Assembly: GCA_963805645.1 (NCBI GenBank)
Contig: CAWDVA010000005.1
Span: 186,001 to 250,000 of the forward strand
Direction: 5' to 3'
Source of the DNA: CAVXEH01 sp963805645
GTDB taxonomy: Bacteria; Chloroflexota; Limnocylindria; QHBO01
Length of the DNA stretch: 64,000 nt
The first letter of the stretch is position 1, and each line of letters starts with the position of its first letter. This document shows positions 24,414 to 33,351 of the stretch, piece by piece. The translations under genes and the position numbers were made by a program. A model generated the notes under the pieces. It did no database searches. It was given only the letters and a program-made list of their open reading frames with translations, and was not told the origin of the DNA.

Positions 24414-25129
24414 GCCGGTGCCTCACCGGCGGCAGCCAGTCCCATCGGCCCGCGTCGGGCGCGGGTGCGAAGGTCCGCCACCACGTCGTGCAGGTCGCCG
24501 TCATGCCGATAGAGGCCCGACCCGACGACCAGCACGTCGCCTCCCGCACGGTAGGCAGCGCCGATGGTGTCCTCGTTGACTCCACCGTCGACACCGATCG
24601 GCAGGTCGAGCGCGCGTCGCTGCGCCTCGGCACGCAGCGCCGAGAGCTTGGGCAGGACCTCGGTGATGAATGCCTGCCCGCCGAAGCCCGGATGCACGGT
24701 CATGACGAGCAGCAGGTCGATCTCCTCGAGGTACGGGTGAGCCGCCTCCGCGGGCGTTTCCGGGTTGATGGCCAGCCCGGCCCCACGGCCGGTCCGATGG
24801 ATGCGCTCGATGACCGCGCGAGGATCGTCCTCCGCTTCCACGTGGAAGACGACGAGGTCGCTGCCGGCGTTGGCGAACGCCTCGACGTACCGAAGGGGCT
24901 GGCTGATCATCAGATGGCTGTGAAACGGCAGGGGCGTCCGCGGCCGGACGGCCTCGACCACGACGGGGCCCATGGTCAGGTTCGGCACGAAGTGCCCATC
25001 CATGACGTCGAGATGGATCGAATCCACGCCGCCGAGCGCCGCGCGCTCGACCTCGTCGCCGAGACGGGCGAAGTCGGCGTTCAGCAGGCTTGCGCTGATC
25101 TGCGCGGGCCGAGCCTCGAGCCCGCTCAT
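24410..25129 (-). CDS. rpe: ribulose-phosphate 3-epimerase
   Basis: Rpe (239 residues) interconverts ribulose-5-phosphate and xylulose-5-phosphate in the pentose phosphate pathway. Motifs: ISASLLNADFARLGDEV, the metal-binding HLDVMDGHFVPNLTMGP, FHSHLMIS, the MTVHPGFGGQAF loop and the phosphate-binding GVDGGVNEDT and VVGSGLY. ATG 25129 overlaps the rlmN stop by four bases (ATGA), and its stop overlaps the DUF4015 start by the same number, so it is embedded in a tight operon. A longer upstream frame inside rlmN is a shadow. Length is slightly above the usual 220. Confidence 0.95.
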   Translation of the reverse strand: MSGLEARPAQISASLLNADFARLGDEVERAALGGVDSIHLDVMDGHFVPNLTMGPVVVEAVRPRTPLPFHSHLMISQPLRYVEAFANAGSDLVVFHVEAEDDPRAVIERIHRTGRGAGLAINPETPAEAAHPYLEEIDLLLVMTVHPGFGGQAFITEVLPKLSALRAEAQRRALDLPIGVDGGVNEDTIGAAYRAGGDVLVVGSGLYRHDGDLHDVVADLRTRARRGPMGLAAAGEAPA

Positions 25130-26289
25130 GCGAGCGACATCGGCACACCGGCCTCCATGGGCACCGCCGGCCTGGGCAGGTCCCGGCCGGCGAGCTGGGC
25201 GTGCAGCTGTCCGCAGGCGGCCTCGATCTCGCGGCCGCGCGTGTCGCGCACGGTGAGGGGAACCCCGCGCCGGCGCACCATGGCCGCGAACGCGTCGATG
25301 CGCGCGCGAGACGAGCCGCTCCAGGGCGATCCCGGTGTCGGGTTGAGGGGGATGAGATTCACGTGGCTCAGCCAGCCAGCGGCCAGGTCGCCAAGCGCGG
25401 CGCCCAGCTCCGGCGTGTCGTTGAGCCCGTCGATCATCACGTACTCCAGGCTCACGCGCCGTCCCGTGCGTTCCGCGAAGGCCCGCCCCGCGCCGATGAC
25501 GGACGCGATCTTCCACTTGTGGTTCAGCGGTACCAGCTCGTCGCGAAGCGCGTCGGTCGGGGCGTGGAGGCTGATCGCCAGGTTCACCTGCGGGAGCTCG
25601 GTGATCATGCGCTCGATGCCGGGGACGATGCCTGAGGTCGAGACGGTGATGTGTCGCGCGCCGATGCCGAGCCGCCGCGAGTCATTGAGCAGCCGCACCG
25701 CCGCGAACACCCGGTTGGCGTTGGCCAGCGGCTCTCCCATGCCCATGAAGACGACGTTGTAGTGACCGATGTGCTCGCCGGGGCGCCAGTCCTCGCCCAG
25801 TGCCAGCCATGGCGTGCGGTGCCAGTGCAGCACCTGGTCGACGATCTCGCCGGGGGTCAGCTGGCGGCCAAAGCCGGCCTGGCCGGTCGCACAGAACGGG
25901 CAGCCCACGGCACAGCCCGCCTGGCTCGAGATGCAGATGGTCGTCCGTGCCGCGCTCCGCCCGTGGGCTGGCGTCCGCATCAGCACGGACTCGATGCGCT
26001 GACCGTCGTGGAGCTCGTGGACGGCCTTCGCCGTCAGGCCGCTGTCGGCGCCGATGACGTGGGTCGCCCCGATCGCCGAGAAGCGGAATTCCGCGGCGAG
26101 CGCGGTCCGCAGCGCGAGCGGCACATCGGTCAGGTCCTCGAACCCGCGAACGGTGGGCCGATGGATCCCGGTCAGCACCTGCCGGGCCCGGTACGCGGGC
26201 TCGCCGCGGGCGGTGAGCCACGCGGCGAGCTGCTCCGGCGCGAGGTCGCTGATCGTCGGACGCGGTCCGACGACCGCCAGATCAGGCAC
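25126..26289 (-). CDS. rlmN: dual-specificity RNA methyltransferase RlmN
   Basis: RlmN (387 residues) is a radical-SAM enzyme that methylates C2 of A2503 in 23S rRNA and A37 in tRNAs. The 4Fe-4S site is C126, C130 and C133 (CAVGCPFC). Cys359 near the C-terminus (RGREIEAACG) and Cys119 match the methyl-carrying pair. Substrate-binding segments NVVFMGMGEPLAN, HITVSTSGIVPGI and NLAISLHAPTD are all present. The start is GTG 26289, which overlaps the zinc protease stop by eight bases. Genes upstream and downstream overlap, so it depends on the promoter at 27079. Confidence 0.96.
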   Translation of the reverse strand: MPDLAVVGPRPTISDLAPEQLAAWLTARGEPAYRARQVLTGIHRPTVRGFEDLTDVPLALRTALAAEFRFSAIGATHVIGADSGLTAKAVHELHDGQRIESVLMRTPAHGRSAARTTICISSQAGCAVGCPFCATGQAGFGRQLTPGEIVDQVLHWHRTPWLALGEDWRPGEHIGHYNVVFMGMGEPLANANRVFAAVRLLNDSRRLGIGARHITVSTSGIVPGIERMITELPQVNLAISLHAPTDALRDELVPLNHKWKIASVIGAGRAFAERTGRRVSLEYVMIDGLNDTPELGAALGDLAAGWLSHVNLIPLNPTPGSPWSGSSRARIDAFAAMVRRRGVPLTVRDTRGREIEAACGQLHAQLAGRDLPRPAVPMEAGVPMSLA

Positions 26290-27043
26290 GGCGACCCATG
26301 CCCGTCACCAGGCTGAGGTAGTACAGGAAGGTGAGCAGCGCCGTCAACGCCGCCGCCACGTACGTCCAGGCCGCGGCCTTCAGCACGTCGCGGGCACCGG
26401 TCTCCCGCTCCCCCACCATGCCCAGGCTCGAGACGAAGGCCAGCGCCTTGCCGGACGCGCCGATCTCAACCGGCAGGGTCACGAACGTGAAGACCACCGC
26501 GGCGGCGAAGGCGATGAGGCCGACCCAGGCCAGGCCGAGGAGATTCATCCACAGCCCGGCAATGATGAGCCAGGGCGCCACGCCGGAGCCGAACTGCACC
26601 GCGGGGACGATGGCCATCCGCACGGTCATCCACGGATCGCGCTCGCGATCCTGGAGGGCGTGTCCGACCTCGTGGGCGATGACCGCCGCCGATGCGACGG
26701 ACAGCCGCGGAGCGCCCTGCGCGGGCATGGCGACCGCTGCACGCCGGGAGTCGTGGGAGCCCAGCTGTGGCTGGCCGGCGACCGCCTGCGAGACGCGCAG
26801 CACCTTGCCGCGCGGATCGTAGTGGTCGGTCAGCTGGCCGGGCGTGGGCTCGATGCGAACATCGGTCAGGCCCTGCCGGTCCAGCAGCCGGCGGGCGAAG
26901 TCGAACGGGTCCATGGCGATGCCCGAGTCGACCTTCGCCCATTTGGCGTAGGTCGACCGGACGCGAAACGCTGCCCATCCGGTGAGCGCCAGGCTCGGGA
27001 GCAGGACGAGCAGAATGTAGAGTCCAAAGTTGCCAAAGATCAT
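26282..27043 (-). CDS. zinc metallopeptidase, YugP family
   Basis: A 253-residue membrane protease of the DUF2391/YugP type. It has an N-terminal membrane segment (about residues 5-25), the zinc motif HEVGH (H124-H128, AHEVGHALQ), and two or three hydrophobic segments at the C-terminus. Before the zinc site is the SQAVAGQPQLGSHDS stretch. Substrates are unknown; it may act on membrane or envelope proteins. ATG 27043 follows an AAGG about seven bases upstream, with AGGAGG just further up, and a TATACT -10 box lies 36 bases away. It overlaps rlmN by eight bases. Confidence 0.88.
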   Translation of the reverse strand: MIFGNFGLYILLVLLPSLALTGWAAFRVRSTYAKWAKVDSGIAMDPFDFARRLLDRQGLTDVRIEPTPGQLTDHYDPRGKVLRVSQAVAGQPQLGSHDSRRAAVAMPAQGAPRLSVASAAVIAHEVGHALQDRERDPWMTVRMAIVPAVQFGSGVAPWLIIAGLWMNLLGLAWVGLIAFAAAVVFTFVTLPVEIGASGKALAFVSSLGMVGERETGARDVLKAAAWTYVAAALTALLTFLYYLSLVTGMGRRA

Positions 27044-27078
27044 CTCGGTCCTTCCACCTCCTGGAGGGAAGTGAGGCG

Positions 27079-27084
27079 AGTATA
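27079..27084 (-). promoter_or_regulatory. TATACT -10 box upstream of the zinc protease
   Basis: TATACT on the minus strand, 36 bases before ATG 27043 in the gap after fmt; the -35 is poor. Confidence 0.4.
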
Positions 27085-27158
27085 CCCGGGACTCTCTTGC
27101 GGTTTCGTGACGCCCCCCGGGGATCCCGGCCGCGCGCCCGCGCCACGCCCAATCCGCC

Positions 27159-28100
27159 TCAGGGCCGCACCGTCCCGAGGAGCACGTGGTCACGCTGGAG
27201 GCCCCGCCGCCAGTCCGCGGCGGGCATCGCGGGCCGACCCTCCGGCTGAACCAGATCGAGTCCCAGGGCGCCGACGCCGCAGGCGACCCGCGGCGCGTCG
27301 CCGGGGAGGAGCGCCCCCACGGGAACCTCGCTCACGCCGGGCAGCGGGTGCGCGCGACGGACGTGGAGCCGCCGGCCGTCGAGGGTCGTCCAGGCCCCCG
27401 GCCACGGCTGCAGCGCGCGAACCTGCCGGTCGATGGCCACCGCATCGGCGCTCCAATCGATCCAGCCGTCGCCCCGCGTGAAGGCGTGGACCAGCGTCGC
27501 CCGCCCCTCGTCCTGGGGCTCGGAGCGCAGGACGCCGTCGCGCCACGATCCCAGCGCGGCTGGGACCTCCCTGGCGGCGACTTCGGCAAGCCGTGCCTCG
27601 AGCGCCGGGGCCTCCTCGCGGCCGTCGAGCGGAACCCGCCACTGAGCCACGATCGGGCCGGCGTCCAGCGCCCGGGTCATGATCATGAGGGTGACGCCCG
27701 TCTCGGTGTCGCCGGCCAGGATGGCTCCGGCCACGGGCGCCGCGCCGCGATGCCGGGGCAACAGGGACGGATGCACGTTCAACGGGGGCCGCTCCCCCAT
27801 CGCCAGCAGGTCGGGCGGCACCAGCTGCCCGTAGGCCGCCAGCAGCAGACCGTCGGGTCGGAACGCTGCCAGCGCGTCACGCCCCTCCTCGGAGCGGAGG
27901 CGCGCCGGCGTGACGAGATCGATGCCGAGATCGCGAGCGAGCGCCGCCACCGGCGACGGACGCTGCTTCAGACGGCGTCCCGCGGGCCGATCCGGAGCGG
28001 AGACGACGAGCAACGCATCGGTCATCTCCCGCAGGCGTGCGAGAAGCGGGACGCCGAAGGCGCCGGTGCCGAGGAAGGCGACGCGGCCGATTCGGGCCAC
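27159..28100 (-). CDS. fmt: methionyl-tRNA formyltransferase
   Basis: Fmt (313 residues) formylates initiator methionyl-tRNA. It has the N-terminal formyltransferase fold with RVAFLGTGAFGVPLL, the catalytic NVHPSLLPRHRGAAPVAGAIL and GVTLMIMTRALDAGPIV, then the C-terminal tRNA-binding beta domain (VRALQPWPGAWTTLDGRRLHVRRA). The start is GTG at 28100, which overlaps the def stop TAG by one base, the usual def-fmt pair. Its end lies 115 bases before the zinc protease start, which has its own promoter-like box. Confidence 0.96.
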   Translation of the reverse strand: MARIGRVAFLGTGAFGVPLLARLREMTDALLVVSAPDRPAGRRLKQRPSPVAALARDLGIDLVTPARLRSEEGRDALAAFRPDGLLLAAYGQLVPPDLLAMGERPPLNVHPSLLPRHRGAAPVAGAILAGDTETGVTLMIMTRALDAGPIVAQWRVPLDGREEAPALEARLAEVAAREVPAALGSWRDGVLRSEPQDEGRATLVHAFTRGDGWIDWSADAVAIDRQVRALQPWPGAWTTLDGRRLHVRRAHPLPGVSEVPVGALLPGDAPRVACGVGALGLDLVQPEGRPAMPAADWRRGLQRDHVLLGTVRP

Positions 28101-28606
28101 TAGATGCCCGCGGTCTGCCCTTCCTCCACGTCGCTCGGGTGCTCGCCCACGCGGACCAGCTCCTCGAGCGACTCGAGGTGATCGATATAGAGCAGGCCGT
28201 TGAGGTGGTCGATCTCGTGCTGCAGGGCACGGGCGAAGAGCTCGTCGCCCTTGACCCGGAACTCCTTCCCGTGGCGGTCCTGCGCCTTGACGGTCACCTT
28301 GGCCGCCCGCGCCACCTCCGCCACGAACCCGGGAATCGAGAGACAGCCCTCCCAGTCGACCTGCTCGCCCGAGGACTTGACGATCTGCGGGTTCACGAGC
28401 TCGGTGACCGTGTCCTCGAGCTCGATGACGGCCACGCGCAGAGGCACGCCGACCTGGTTCGCGGCCAGCCCCACGCCGGGCGCGTCGCGCATCGTCTCGA
28501 GCATGTCGTCGAGCAGGCGATGCAGCGAGGCATCGAAGGTCGACACCTTCTTGGTCTTCTCTCGGAGGATGGGCTCCTCGGCGGTGAGGATGCGGCGGAT
28601 CACCAT
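28100..28606 (-). CDS. def: peptide deformylase
   Basis: Def (168 residues) removes the formyl group from new proteins. All three catalytic motifs are present: GVGLAANQ (residues 44-51), EGCLS with metal ligand C88, and QHEIDHLNG with H130, E131 and H134. The start ATG 28606 is only six bases after a TACAAT box, so its mRNA is probably leaderless: no Shine-Dalgarno sequence is seen. It overlaps fmt by one base. The 57 bases to priA upstream hold this promoter only. Confidence 0.96.
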   Translation of the reverse strand: MVIRRILTAEEPILREKTKKVSTFDASLHRLLDDMLETMRDAPGVGLAANQVGVPLRVAVIELEDTVTELVNPQIVKSSGEQVDWEGCLSIPGFVAEVARAAKVTVKAQDRHGKEFRVKGDELFARALQHEIDHLNGLLYIDHLESLEELVRVGEHPSDVEEGQTAGI

Positions 28607-28612
28607 GACGCC

Positions 28613-28618
28613 ATTGTA
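28613..28618 (-). promoter_or_regulatory. TACAAT -10 box of def (leaderless)
   Basis: TACAAT on the minus strand ends six bases before the def ATG, so transcription should begin at or next to the start codon. The -35 is not clear. Confidence 0.4.
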
Positions 28619-28663
28619 CCGATGGCGACCGGGCGCGATGCGCGCGCTCCCGGACGCGGCCTG

Positions 28664-31057
28664 CTACAGGAGGGCCTCGGGATCCACGTCCACCGCCACG
28701 CCGGCCGGGACCGCCTCGAGCGCCGTCGCCCGCTCGGACGGGTTCGCGGCGCGCAGCACGACCTGCATCCGCCAGCGACCCGCGCGGCGGGGCACATAGG
28801 CCGGCAGCGGTCCCAGCACCTCGACGCCGGGCCGCGAGACCGCCTCCGCGGCGGCACGGCCGCGCGCCTCGGCGCGCGCACGGTCGGGATCGGCGATGAG
28901 CAGCCGGGCGAGGTGGCCAGACGGCGGGTAGCCGAGCAGCCGGCGGCGGCCCAGCTCCTCGTCGGCAAAGCCGTCGACGTCGAGGCGGGCCGCCGCCTGG
29001 ATGGCGAAGTGGTCCGGTGCATACGTCTGGAAGATGACCCGTCCCAGGCGCGGGCCGCGCCCGGCTCGTCCTGCAACCTGGGCGAGGAGCTGGAACGTCC
29101 GCTCGGCCGCGCGGTAGTCCGGGAGGTTCAGCGTGACGTCGGCGGCGACGACCGCGGCGAGGACCACCCCGGGCAGGTCGAGACCCTTTGCCGCGAGCTG
29201 GGTGCCGACCAGCACGTCCGTCCGCCCCTCGCGGAAGTCGTCATACACCGACTCGAAGGCGCGTCGCTCGGCGAGCGCGTCGCTGTCGAGGCGTGCCACG
29301 CGCAGGCGCGGGAACCGCGCACGGAGCTCCGCCTCGACCCGCTGGGTTCCCGCCCCGAAGTACCGGATGCGCGCCGACCCACAGCTGGGGCAGCGGTCGG
29401 GCACCGGTGCGCTGCGCCCGCAGTGGTGGCAACGGAGCTGGCCTCCGGAGAGATGAAACACGTATGGCAGGTCGCAGTCCGGGCAGCGCAGGCTCTCGCC
29501 GCAGTCGCGGCACAGGACGAAGGTGGACGCGCCGCGGCGGTTGATCAGCAGGATGCCCTGCCCCCGGCCATCCCCCAGCCCCGCGACCCCGTCCGCGAGG
29601 GCCTCCGACAGGACCGATCGGTTCCCTCCCGCCAGCTCCGCCCGCATGTCGACGATCTCCACGCTCGGCATGCGACCGACCCGTCGCTCGCGGAGGCGTG
29701 CGCGCTCCACGTGGCCGCCCCGCACGGCCGCCAGGGTCACCAGGTCCGGCGTGGCGCTTCCGAGCACGAGGCGCGCGCCGCTCAGGCTGGCGCGCTCGCG
29801 GACCACCCAGCGTGCGTCGTAGCGTGGCGTGCGGTCGGACTTGTACGCACCCTCGTGCTGCTCGTCGACGACGATGAGGCCCAGGTCCCGCAAGGGGGCG
29901 AACGCCGCCATCCGCGTCCCCAGCACGACACGGGCCTCCCCGCGCAGCATCCGCCACCACGAGTCGTGCCGCTCTCCCGCCGAGAGGCCGGAGTGCATCA
30001 CGACCAGGCCGCCGCCGGCGAGCGCCGCGAGCCGATCGCCGAGCTGCGGGATGAGCGCCACCTCCGGCACGAGCACCAGCGCGCTGCGCCCCGATGCCAG
30101 GGTCGATTCGATGGCGGCCAGGTAGACCTCGGTCTTCCCCGACGCCGCCACCCCCTCAAGCAGCAGCGATCCCGCCGGGGTGAGCCCGTCGATCGCCGCG
30201 AGGGCGGCGACCTGCTCCGCTGCCAGCTCGTCGCGGAGGGGCGGGCCGGCAGCGCGGTGCGCGAGCGGATCCCGGACCGCCTCCCGCCATCCGAGCACAA
30301 CCCTGCCGGCGGCCTCGAGGCGCCGCGCGGGCCCGAGGAGCGACGTCGCGGGGACGTCCATCCGCGCGGCGAGGGCGGGCAGATCCTCCGCGCCCTCGCC
30401 CAGGCTGTCGAGGATGGCGCGCTGGACCGGAGCCCGGCGCAGTGGCGCGTCCCCGTCGCCCGCGCGCCGGATGGTGCGGACCCGGCGCGGATGCAGCTCC
30501 GGATTCGCCAGCGACCAGACCGATGCCAGCGCTCCCCGTCTTCGCAGCCCCTCGAGCCAGGCGCTCGCGTTGCGCACCGGGCCGAACCGCAGCAGCTCCC
30601 CCTCCTCCAGGAGCCCCGCGTCGTCGAGGGCGGCCGTCTCCGCCACGCCGGCCGGCAGCTGGCTCGCGTCGACGATCCGCCAGCGGCGCCGGAGGCGCGA
30701 CTCGAGACCTGGCGGCAGCATTGCGGCGATGGTGGTTCCGATCGGGGCGCGATAGTAGACGGCGATCCTGCGGGCGAGCTCGATCAGGTCCGGCGTGAGG
30801 ATCGGCGCGGAGACCACCGCCTCCACGGCCCGCAGCGGCGTCCCGTCCCCCGGGGCATCGGCCGCGACGTCCACCAGGTAGCCAAGCGCCCGGCGCCGGC
30901 CGTAGGGCACCAGGAGCAGCGACCCCGGCTCCGGCACGGCGTCGCCGGAGCCCAGCCGGTAGCTGAAGGTACGCTCGGGTCGATCGGCGATCGCGTCGAC
31001 CGCAACCCGGACGACGCGGCCGCCCTCGTCAGACCTGGGGCCGGCGCGGCGGCTCAC
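28664..31057 (-). CDS. priA: primosomal protein N' (PriA helicase)
   Basis: PriA (797 residues) restarts replication at collapsed forks. It has the N-terminal DNA-binding part (RVAVDAIADRPERTFSYRLG), the helicase with Walker A GVAASGKTEVYLAA, DEQH (residues VVDEQHEGAYKSD), LGSATPDLVTL and the typical RGRR-like QVAGRAGRG, and zinc sites CRDCGESLRCPDCD and CHHCGRSAPVPDRCPSCGS between. The start is GTG 31057, with GGAGG six bases upstream; it overlaps the end of gmk by 29 bases. Compared with E. coli, the glycine motif is GVAASGKT instead of GVTGSGKT. Some high-GC bacteria have degenerate PriA; this one looks active. Confidence 0.95.
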   Translation of the reverse strand: MSRRAGPRSDEGGRVVRVAVDAIADRPERTFSYRLGSGDAVPEPGSLLLVPYGRRRALGYLVDVAADAPGDGTPLRAVEAVVSAPILTPDLIELARRIAVYYRAPIGTTIAAMLPPGLESRLRRRWRIVDASQLPAGVAETAALDDAGLLEEGELLRFGPVRNASAWLEGLRRRGALASVWSLANPELHPRRVRTIRRAGDGDAPLRRAPVQRAILDSLGEGAEDLPALAARMDVPATSLLGPARRLEAAGRVVLGWREAVRDPLAHRAAGPPLRDELAAEQVAALAAIDGLTPAGSLLLEGVAASGKTEVYLAAIESTLASGRSALVLVPEVALIPQLGDRLAALAGGGLVVMHSGLSAGERHDSWWRMLRGEARVVLGTRMAAFAPLRDLGLIVVDEQHEGAYKSDRTPRYDARWVVRERASLSGARLVLGSATPDLVTLAAVRGGHVERARLRERRVGRMPSVEIVDMRAELAGGNRSVLSEALADGVAGLGDGRGQGILLINRRGASTFVLCRDCGESLRCPDCDLPYVFHLSGGQLRCHHCGRSAPVPDRCPSCGSARIRYFGAGTQRVEAELRARFPRLRVARLDSDALAERRAFESVYDDFREGRTDVLVGTQLAAKGLDLPGVVLAAVVAADVTLNLPDYRAAERTFQLLAQVAGRAGRGPRLGRVIFQTYAPDHFAIQAAARLDVDGFADEELGRRRLLGYPPSGHLARLLIADPDRARAEARGRAAAEAVSRPGVEVLGPLPAYVPRRAGRWRMQVVLRAANPSERATALEAVPAGVAVDVDPEALL

Positions 31058-31706
31058 GGCGCGCCTCCGCCTGGATCATCTCCCAGATCCGCTCGGCTGC
31101 CTCCTCGGGGTGATCGGTCTCGTTGACGATCACATAGTCGTAGTCCCCCGAGGCTGCCATCTCGCGCTCCGCGTTGCGGCGCCGGATGGCGAACGACTCC
31201 GCCGACTCTGATCCACGACCCGCCAGGCGGGCGTCGAGATCCTCCAGGGAGGGCGGCATGACAAAGATGAGGAGTGCGTCCGGCACGAGCTGCCGCACGG
31301 AGCGCGCCCCCTGGGGATCGATGGTCAGGATGGCGTCGCGCCCGGCGGCCAGGATGCCTCGCACCTGCTGGACCGGCGTCCCGTACCAGTAGCCGTGGAC
31401 GTTGGCGCACTCCAGCAGGCCACCCTCGGCCCGCAGCGCCTCGAACTCACGTTCCGGCAGGAAGTGGTAGTGAACGTTGTCGATCTCGCCGGGCCGGCGC
31501 GGTCGCGTCGTGTTGGTGATGATGGGTACGACCTGCGGATGCTCCTCCGCCAGCTGCGCGACGATGGTGCTCTTGCCCACCCCCGAAGGCCCCGAGACCA
31601 CGACGAGCAGCGGGTTCGGGAACGTCATCCGCTTCTCGGCAGCGGGGCCCTCGGTGGAGTGCTCGCCGGCCATCGTGGCGTCCGGCGGCAGGGGTTCCTT
31701 CGTCAC
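31029..31706 (-). CDS. gmk: guanylate kinase
   Basis: Gmk (225 residues) converts GMP to GDP. P-loop GPSGVGKST at residues 39-47, then NTTRPRRPGEIDNVHYHF, AILTIDPQGARSV and RRRNAEREMAASGDYDYVIVN, all standard. GTG 31706 overlaps the rluD stop by four bases (GTGA), which supports it, but the first 26 residues are not conserved in the family and ATG 31628 (MTFPNPLLVVVSG) is an alternative start. The gene is between rluD and priA in the T-box-led run. Confidence 0.95.
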   Translation of the reverse strand: MTKEPLPPDATMAGEHSTEGPAAEKRMTFPNPLLVVVSGPSGVGKSTIVAQLAEEHPQVVPIITNTTRPRRPGEIDNVHYHFLPEREFEALRAEGGLLECANVHGYWYGTPVQQVRGILAAGRDAILTIDPQGARSVRQLVPDALLIFVMPPSLEDLDARLAGRGSESAESFAIRRRNAEREMAASGDYDYVIVNETDHPEEAAERIWEMIQAEARREPPRRPQV

Positions 31707-32746
31707 CGGCTCCCGTCCTCCTCGTTTCCGTCCTCGCCGTCCACCGATGCCCCGATTCCCCGGGGCAGCCCGACGTCCGTGAGTCCGGCGGCCTCCAGGG
31801 CCTGCTGCAGGTCCGCCGGCAGCTCGCTCCAGGCGCGGAGCCGCCGGCCATCCATGGGCCGGTGCAGGGCGAGCCGCGCGGCATGCAGGAACTGGCGGCG
31901 CAGGCCGCCCGGGCCCGTGCCTCCACCGTAGCGCAGGTCGCCCACGATCGGCAGCCGCAGGTAGGTGAGGTGGGCGCGCAGCTGGTGTGTCCGTCCGGTG
32001 CGGGGCCGGAGGACCAGCAGCGAGTGCCCGCCGCTCGCGGCGAGTACCTCGTACTCCGTCACCGCCTCGCGACCGGACGCCACGACGGCCATGCGCTGCC
32101 GATCCCGGGGATCGCGGCCAACCGGCGCCTCGATGCGGCCGCGGAGCGCCGGGGGCGTCCCCCGCACGAGCGCCACGTACGCCTTGTCGATCGATCGTTC
32201 GCCGAACTGCCGCATGAGGCTGGCCTGCGCCGCGTCCGTCTTTGCCACCAGGAGCAGGCCGGAGGTCTCCTTGTCGAGCCGATGGACGATGCCCGGGCGC
32301 TCGAGGCCCGCGATTGCACCCAACCGCTCGCCGCGTGCCCGTGCGCGCCCCAGGAGAGCGTGGACGAGCGTTCCGGATTCATGGCCGGCGCTCGGGTGGA
32401 CGACCATGCCGGCCGGCTTGTCCACGATGAGCATCGTGGCATCCTCGTACGCGACCGTCAGAGGAATCGATTCGGGGACCAGGCTCGGGTCGGGCGGGGC
32501 GCTGAGCTCGACGCTGATCTCCTCGCCGCCCTGCAGCCGGTCGCTGGATCGCGCGCGACGTCCGTCGAGCAACGCGCGCCCGTCGCCAATGAGCCGCTGG
32601 GCATGCGCCCGGCTGATGCCGCCGACCGCGGCCACGGAAAGATCGAAGCGGCCCGGCACCGCCGGACCGCTCACCACCCGAGAGGCCGCCTCCCGATCCG
32701 CGATCGGCGCGCGGGAGGCTGCGCCGCCGTGGCCCGTCTCCGTCAT
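31703..32746 (-). CDS. rluD: RluA-family 23S rRNA pseudouridine synthase
   Basis: A 347-residue pseudouridine synthase of the RluD/RluA group, which modifies 23S rRNA. It has the S4-like N-terminus (RAHAQRLIGDGRALLDGRRA), the catalytic motif GIVHRLDKETSGLLLVAKTD with the active-site Asp, and RTGRTHQLRAHL. ATG 32746 overlaps the lspA stop by four bases (ATGA), fixing the start over the longer frame. Precise target (1911/1915/1917 or other sites) cannot be told from sequence. A short acidic tail follows the synthase domain. The lspA-rluD pairing is widely conserved. Confidence 0.93.
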   Translation of the reverse strand: MTETGHGGAASRAPIADREAASRVVSGPAVPGRFDLSVAAVGGISRAHAQRLIGDGRALLDGRRARSSDRLQGGEEISVELSAPPDPSLVPESIPLTVAYEDATMLIVDKPAGMVVHPSAGHESGTLVHALLGRARARGERLGAIAGLERPGIVHRLDKETSGLLLVAKTDAAQASLMRQFGERSIDKAYVALVRGTPPALRGRIEAPVGRDPRDRQRMAVVASGREAVTEYEVLAASGGHSLLVLRPRTGRTHQLRAHLTYLRLPIVGDLRYGGGTGPGGLRRQFLHAARLALHRPMDGRRLRAWSELPADLQQALEAAGLTDVGLPRGIGASVDGEDGNEEDGSR

Positions 32747-33339
32747 TGCGCGCCCCCGTCCTGGGTCGGCTCCCCCGGGCTGGCGGCCGCATCGGGAGCG
32801 CCCGGCTCGCGGTTCGCCTTCTCCGGGGACGTGGCGGTCGCGCGGGCATCCCCGTCGAAGAACCACAGGATCACCACCAGCGTCAGGATCCCGACCACGA
32901 GCGAGCTGTCCGCAACGTTGAAGGTCGGCCAGCGCAGGTCGCCCACCCCCACCGAGACGAAGTCGATCACGCGCCCGCCACGGACGACCCGGTCCACCAG
33001 GTTGCCCAGCGTGCCACCCAGCACCACCCCGAGCACCAGGAAGAACCACAGGGTGCGCCCGTGGAACGCGCGGGCGAAGTACGCGACCAGTCCCATGGCC
33101 AGTACGCTGACGATGAGGAACACCGGCAGCGCGTTCTGGAACAGGCTGAATGCGGCGCCGGCGTTCTCCGCGTGCCAGATCTGGACGAACGACCCGATCA
33201 CGTCCACCTGCGCGCCGATCGCCACGTTCGCCGCGACGAGCGCCTTGCTCACCTGGTCTGCGACGAGCAGAACGCCCGCGACTCCCAGCATCGTCGCGAG
33301 CTCGCGGCCTCGGGGTCCGGTGGTGCCTCGCTCGTCCAT
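32743..33339 (-). CDS. lspA: lipoprotein signal peptidase
   Basis: Signal peptidase II (198 residues), which cleaves the signal peptide of lipoproteins after lipidation. It has four hydrophobic segments, the ENAGAAFSLF motif, GGTLGNLVDRVVRGGRVIDF and FNVADSSLVV; the two catalytic aspartates are in DRVVRG-IDF and NVADS. It is about 35 residues longer than E. coli LspA due to an acidic, Pro-rich tail. The start ATG 33339 is 12 bases after the ileS stop. Lipoproteins in this window with matching lipoboxes are the DUF4015 gene and the one at 53043. Confidence 0.95.
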   Translation of the reverse strand: MDERGTTGPRGRELATMLGVAGVLLVADQVSKALVAANVAIGAQVDVIGSFVQIWHAENAGAAFSLFQNALPVFLIVSVLAMGLVAYFARAFHGRTLWFFLVLGVVLGGTLGNLVDRVVRGGRVIDFVSVGVGDLRWPTFNVADSSLVVGILTLVVILWFFDGDARATATSPEKANREPGAPDAAASPGEPTQDGGAQ

Positions 33340-33351
33340 CTGGGGCGAAGC

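Noticed and set aside
29840..29880. PriA DEQH as a broken DEEH motif
   Set aside because: Third position of DExH varies in active helicases (RecG also has DEQH), so not unusual.
28037..31126. 1029-residue plus-strand frame opposite priA
   Set aside because: Antisense shadow of priA and def; Arg/His/Gly-rich, no domains.
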